The notes beneath the pieces are model-generated. The model saw only the letters and a program-made list of their open reading frames with translations. It was not told the DNA's origin and made no database searches. This document shows, in pieces, positions 6,191 to 8,637 of a stretch of 8,637 nucleotides of DNA. The translations under genes were made by a program, and so were the position numbers. The DNA lies in the NCBI GenBank assembly GCA_002691085.1, contig NZGX01000060.1, positions 2,014-10,650 on the forward strand, written 5' to 3'. This DNA is from Rhodospirillaceae bacterium. Lineage in GTDB: Bacteria; Pseudomonadota; Alphaproteobacteria; Rhodospirillales; Rhodospirillaceae. Numbering within the stretch: the stretch's first letter is position 1; every line of letters begins with the position of its first letter.

Positions 6191-7828
6191 ATGAAAAATG
6201 GAATTTATAATAGGGATTTAGATAAAAATAAGGCGAATATTGAGCCTTTAAGTCCTATTTCATTTTTGAAACGGGCTGCGGAGACATACCCAAGAAGAAC
6301 AGCAGTAGTTTATGGCGATTTAAAATATTCTTATAATGAGTTTTATGAAAGATGTCGCCTTCTTGCTTCAGCTTTATGGAAGATAGACATTAAACAGGGA
6401 GATACAGTTGCAGTTTTAGCTCCTAATATACCTGCTCATCTTGAAACTCATTATGCAGTGCCAATGATAGGAGCTGTTTTAAATTCAATAAATACAAGGT
6501 TAGACCCAGAAAATATTGCATTTATCTTAAATCATGGAGAAGCAAAAGTACTAATAGTTGACTCCGAGTTTTCGCATATAGCAAAAGATGCATTAAAAAA
6601 GGTTAAAAATAAAATTAAGATAATTGAAATTGAAGATTCAGAAATTCAAACAAAAGAGTATCTGAGTGAAGTAAAATATGAAAGTTTTTTAAAAACAGGT
6701 AACATAGATTTTTATTTAGAGGGTATCACTGACGAATGGCAGGCGATTGCACTGAGTTACACGTCTGGAACTACTGGAAATCCAAAGGGCGTAGTAACTC
6801 ATCACCGTGGTGCTTATCTAAACGCTATAGGTAATATGATGGCCTGGGGAATGACTCCCTTTCCAGTTTACCTTTGGACACTCCCTATGTTTCATTGCAA
6901 TGGTTGGTGTTTTCCATGGACAGTTACTGCTATGTCAGGAACTCATGTTTGTTTGAGAAAGATTGAAACAAAAGTTATTTATAATTTAATGAGTACAAAA
7001 AATATTTCTCATTTTTGCGGTGCGCCAACAGTTTTAAATATGTTGGTAAATGCTCCAGAAGACCAAAAAGAAAATCTTCCGAAATCAGTTCAGGTAATGA
7101 CTGCAGGTGCAGCTCCACCACCAGCGGTCATTGCAAGTATGGAAGAACTTGGAATGAATATTACTCATGCATATGGTTTGACTGAGGTATATGGACCCTG
7201 TGTAGTTTGTTCTTGGCATGATGAGTGGGATGTTTTACCCAAAGATGACAAGGCTGCTTTAAAGGCAAGGCAAGGTGTAAGATATCATGTTGTTGAAGGT
7301 CTTGAGGTCATGGATCCAGAAAATATGCAACCAGTACCAAAAGATGGAGAAACCATTGGTGAGGTAATGTTTAGGGGCAATGTTGTGATGAAGGGGTATC
7401 TTAAAAATGATACGGCAACTAAAGAAGCTTTAAAAGATGGATGGTTCCATTCTGGAGACCTTGCCGTAAAACACCCAGATAACTACATAGAGATTCGTGA
7501 TAGGTCAAAAGACATCATTATTTCTGGTGGTGAAAATATATCAACTATTGAAGTTGAAGGTGTTTTGTTCAAGCATCCCTCTGTGCTTGAAGCGGCGGTA
7601 GTTGCAAAAAAGGATGATCATTGGGGAGAAACGCCTTGTGCTTTTGTAACTTTGAAAGAAGGCGAACAAGTTTCTGAGAAAGATTTAATTGAATTCTGTA
7701 AAAATAATATGGCTAAGTTTAAAATACCTAAGACAGTTGTATTTGATGATTTGCCTAAAACCTCAACAGGTAAAATACAGAAATTTAAACTGAGAGAAAG
7801 AGCCCAAAGGATAAGTGATACTATTTAA
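6191..7828 (+). CDS. Acyl-CoA synthetase (AMP-forming), DmdB-like
   Basis: This enzyme would activate a carboxylic acid to its CoA thioester through an acyl-adenylate. The 545-residue protein has the full ANL-superfamily layout: P-loop YTSGTTGNPKGV (190-201), MFHCNGW (233-239), AYGLTE (327-332), GWFHSGD (417-423, ribose-binding Asp423), hinge/A8 region RDRSKDIIISGGENI (436-450) and catalytic Lys528 in TSTGKIQK. The opening, with LDKNKAN and LSPISFL, and the LNSINTRLD segment resemble DmdB-type ligases, which activate 3-methylmercaptopropionate and medium or short-chain acids. The His235/Trp239 pair fits that group as I recall it. The start is ATG 6191, after GGGGA 4 nt upstream. A TTG-initiated extension of 34 hydrophobic residues overlaps the divergent gene and is rejected. 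The gene is divergent from the unknown/MmgE pair and convergent with the crotonase gene. No dmdA, dmdC or dmdD is seen, so DMSP use is unproven. Confidence 0.9.
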   Translation: MKNGIYNRDLDKNKANIEPLSPISFLKRAAETYPRRTAVVYGDLKYSYNEFYERCRLLASALWKIDIKQGDTVAVLAPNIPAHLETHYAVPMIGAVLNSINTRLDPENIAFILNHGEAKVLIVDSEFSHIAKDALKKVKNKIKIIEIEDSEIQTKEYLSEVKYESFLKTGNIDFYLEGITDEWQAIALSYTSGTTGNPKGVVTHHRGAYLNAIGNMMAWGMTPFPVYLWTLPMFHCNGWCFPWTVTAMSGTHVCLRKIETKVIYNLMSTKNISHFCGAPTVLNMLVNAPEDQKENLPKSVQVMTAGAAPPPAVIASMEELGMNITHAYGLTEVYGPCVVCSWHDEWDVLPKDDKAALKARQGVRYHVVEGLEVMDPENMQPVPKDGETIGEVMFRGNVVMKGYLKNDTATKEALKDGWFHSGDLAVKHPDNYIEIRDRSKDIIISGGENISTIEVEGVLFKHPSVLEAAVVAKKDDHWGETPCAFVTLKEGEQVSEKDLIEFCKNNMAKFKIPKTVVFDDLPKTSTGKIQKFKLRERAQRISDTI

Positions 7829-7842
7829 TTCTGAAAGTTTAT

Positions 7843-8625
7843 TTAGGATTTCCAGATAGGCTTTCTTTTTTCTACAAAGGCTGAAATTCCTTCTATACAA
7901 TCATCCTCGAGCATATTCTTCGCCATTATACCGCTGGCATAATCATAGCTTTGACTAATAGGTTTTTCCAGTTGTTCATAAAATGCTTTTTTACCAATTT
8001 CAATTACTCTTCTTGGCTTTTTAGTAATAACTCTTGCAAGCCTTTCAACCTCAGCATCTAGTTTTTCTTTTTCTACTATAGAGTTTATTAGACCAAACTT
8101 TACAGCAGTTTCAGCTGAAATATTTTCACCAGTAAGTAGCATCTCTAGTGATTTTTTTCTTGGTATAACTCTACTCAATGCAACAGATGGTGTTGTGCAG
8201 AATAGACCAATATTAACACCTGGAGTTGCAAAGACACTTTCATTTGAGGCGATTGCGAGGTCGCATGTTGCAACCAGCTGGCATCCTGCTGCTGTCGCAA
8301 TTCCATGAACTTTAGCAATAACAGGTATTCTTAATTTCATGATTTCCATCATCATGTTAGAACACTTTTGAAAAACTTTTTCTGTGAATTCATGATCATC
8401 AACTGATTTTAATTCTTTTAAATCATGTCCTGAGCAAAATGCTGGCCCTTTTGCATCAAGTATTACAACTTTTAAATTATTATTTTTATTAATAGTTTTT
8501 AATTCTGCTATTATCAGCCCCATTAGTTCAAAGGATAGAGCATTTCTGGCTTTTGGTCTGTTTAATGTTAAGTTACATATGCCATTCTTATCTTCTCTTA
8601 GTAGTAATGATTCTTCGCGTTCCAT
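7843..8625 (-). CDS. Crotonase-fold protein, ECHDC3-like, without classical catalytic Glu pair
   Basis: The 260-residue protein has the enoyl-CoA hydratase/isomerase fold. Visible are LTLNRPKARNAL (19-30), the CoA/oxyanion segment AFCSGHDLKEL (62-72), the second oxyanion region GIATAAGCQLVATCDLAIA (108-126), FATPGVNIGLFCTTP (132-146), EMLLTGENISAETAVKFGLIN (161-181) and a C-terminal EGISAFVEKRKPIW (245-258). The AAGCQL, GLFCTTP and EKRKPIW wording matches the ECHDC3-type subgroup. Aligned with rat mitochondrial enoyl-CoA hydratase, the two catalytic glutamates (144 and 164) correspond to Gln116 and Gly136, so ordinary enoyl-CoA hydration is doubtful. The ATG at 8625 is preceded by an in-frame TAA at 8631-8629, which bounds the frame; no strong Shine-Dalgarno is visible. 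The gene faces the acyl-CoA ligase tail to tail, 14 nt apart. The fold is certain; the reaction is not known. Confidence 0.9.
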   Translation of the reverse strand: MEREESLLLREDKNGICNLTLNRPKARNALSFELMGLIIAELKTINKNNNLKVVILDAKGPAFCSGHDLKELKSVDDHEFTEKVFQKCSNMMMEIMKLRIPVIAKVHGIATAAGCQLVATCDLAIASNESVFATPGVNIGLFCTTPSVALSRVIPRKKSLEMLLTGENISAETAVKFGLINSIVEKEKLDAEVERLARVITKKPRRVIEIGKKAFYEQLEKPISQSYDYASGIMAKNMLEDDCIEGISAFVEKRKPIWKS

Positions 8626-8637
8626 AATTTATCTTTT

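Overview
The window looks like chromosomal DNA from an AT-rich, free-living alphaproteobacterium, probably a marine lineage. The L34 protein carries the alphaproteobacterial stretch LVRKRRHGFRSRMATK, and PanB, the OmpA-like lipoprotein and the catabolic genes read in the same style. Hand counts on sampled lines give roughly 35% G+C for most genes and about 42% for the lipoprotein gene. There is no integrase, transposase, CRISPR array or phage gene. All assignments come from reading the sequence; none was tested against a database.

Layout. (1) 1-402, minus strand: rpmH (L34, GTG start) followed by the 5' part of rnpA (TTG start), which runs off the left edge. A near-consensus promoter lies upstream of rpmH. 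(2) 623-2317, plus strand: panB and panC, a two-gene pantothenate operon with a 12-nt gap. (3) 2338-3447, minus strand: a lipoprotein with a central coiled coil and a divergent OmpA-like C-terminus. (4) 3448-3771: an AT-rich gap with a TATAAT box between two inverted repeats. (5) 3772-3848: tRNA-Arg(ACG) with an encoded CCA, followed at once by a foldable element. (6) 3922-6086, minus strand: an unrecognised beta-rich, His-rich protein and, 8 nt downstream, an MmgE/PrpD-family protein. (7) 6191-7828, plus strand and divergent from that pair: an acyl-CoA ligase resembling DmdB. (8) 7843-8625, minus strand and convergent with the ligase: a crotonase-fold protein of the ECHDC3-like type.

How the genes may work together. 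The left half is housekeeping: ribosome and RNase P, coenzyme A precursor synthesis, envelope and a tRNA. The right half looks like a small carboxylic-acid/acyl-CoA module: a ligase activates an acid as its CoA thioester, a crotonase acts on the thioester, and an MmgE/PrpD protein acts on a free polycarboxylate. The most interesting points are that the crotonase lacks both acidic residues of classical enoyl-CoA hydratases, and that the MmgE/PrpD gene is tightly linked to a protein family I do not recognise, which contains a duplicated NTDDE motif. The substrate cannot be read from the sequence.
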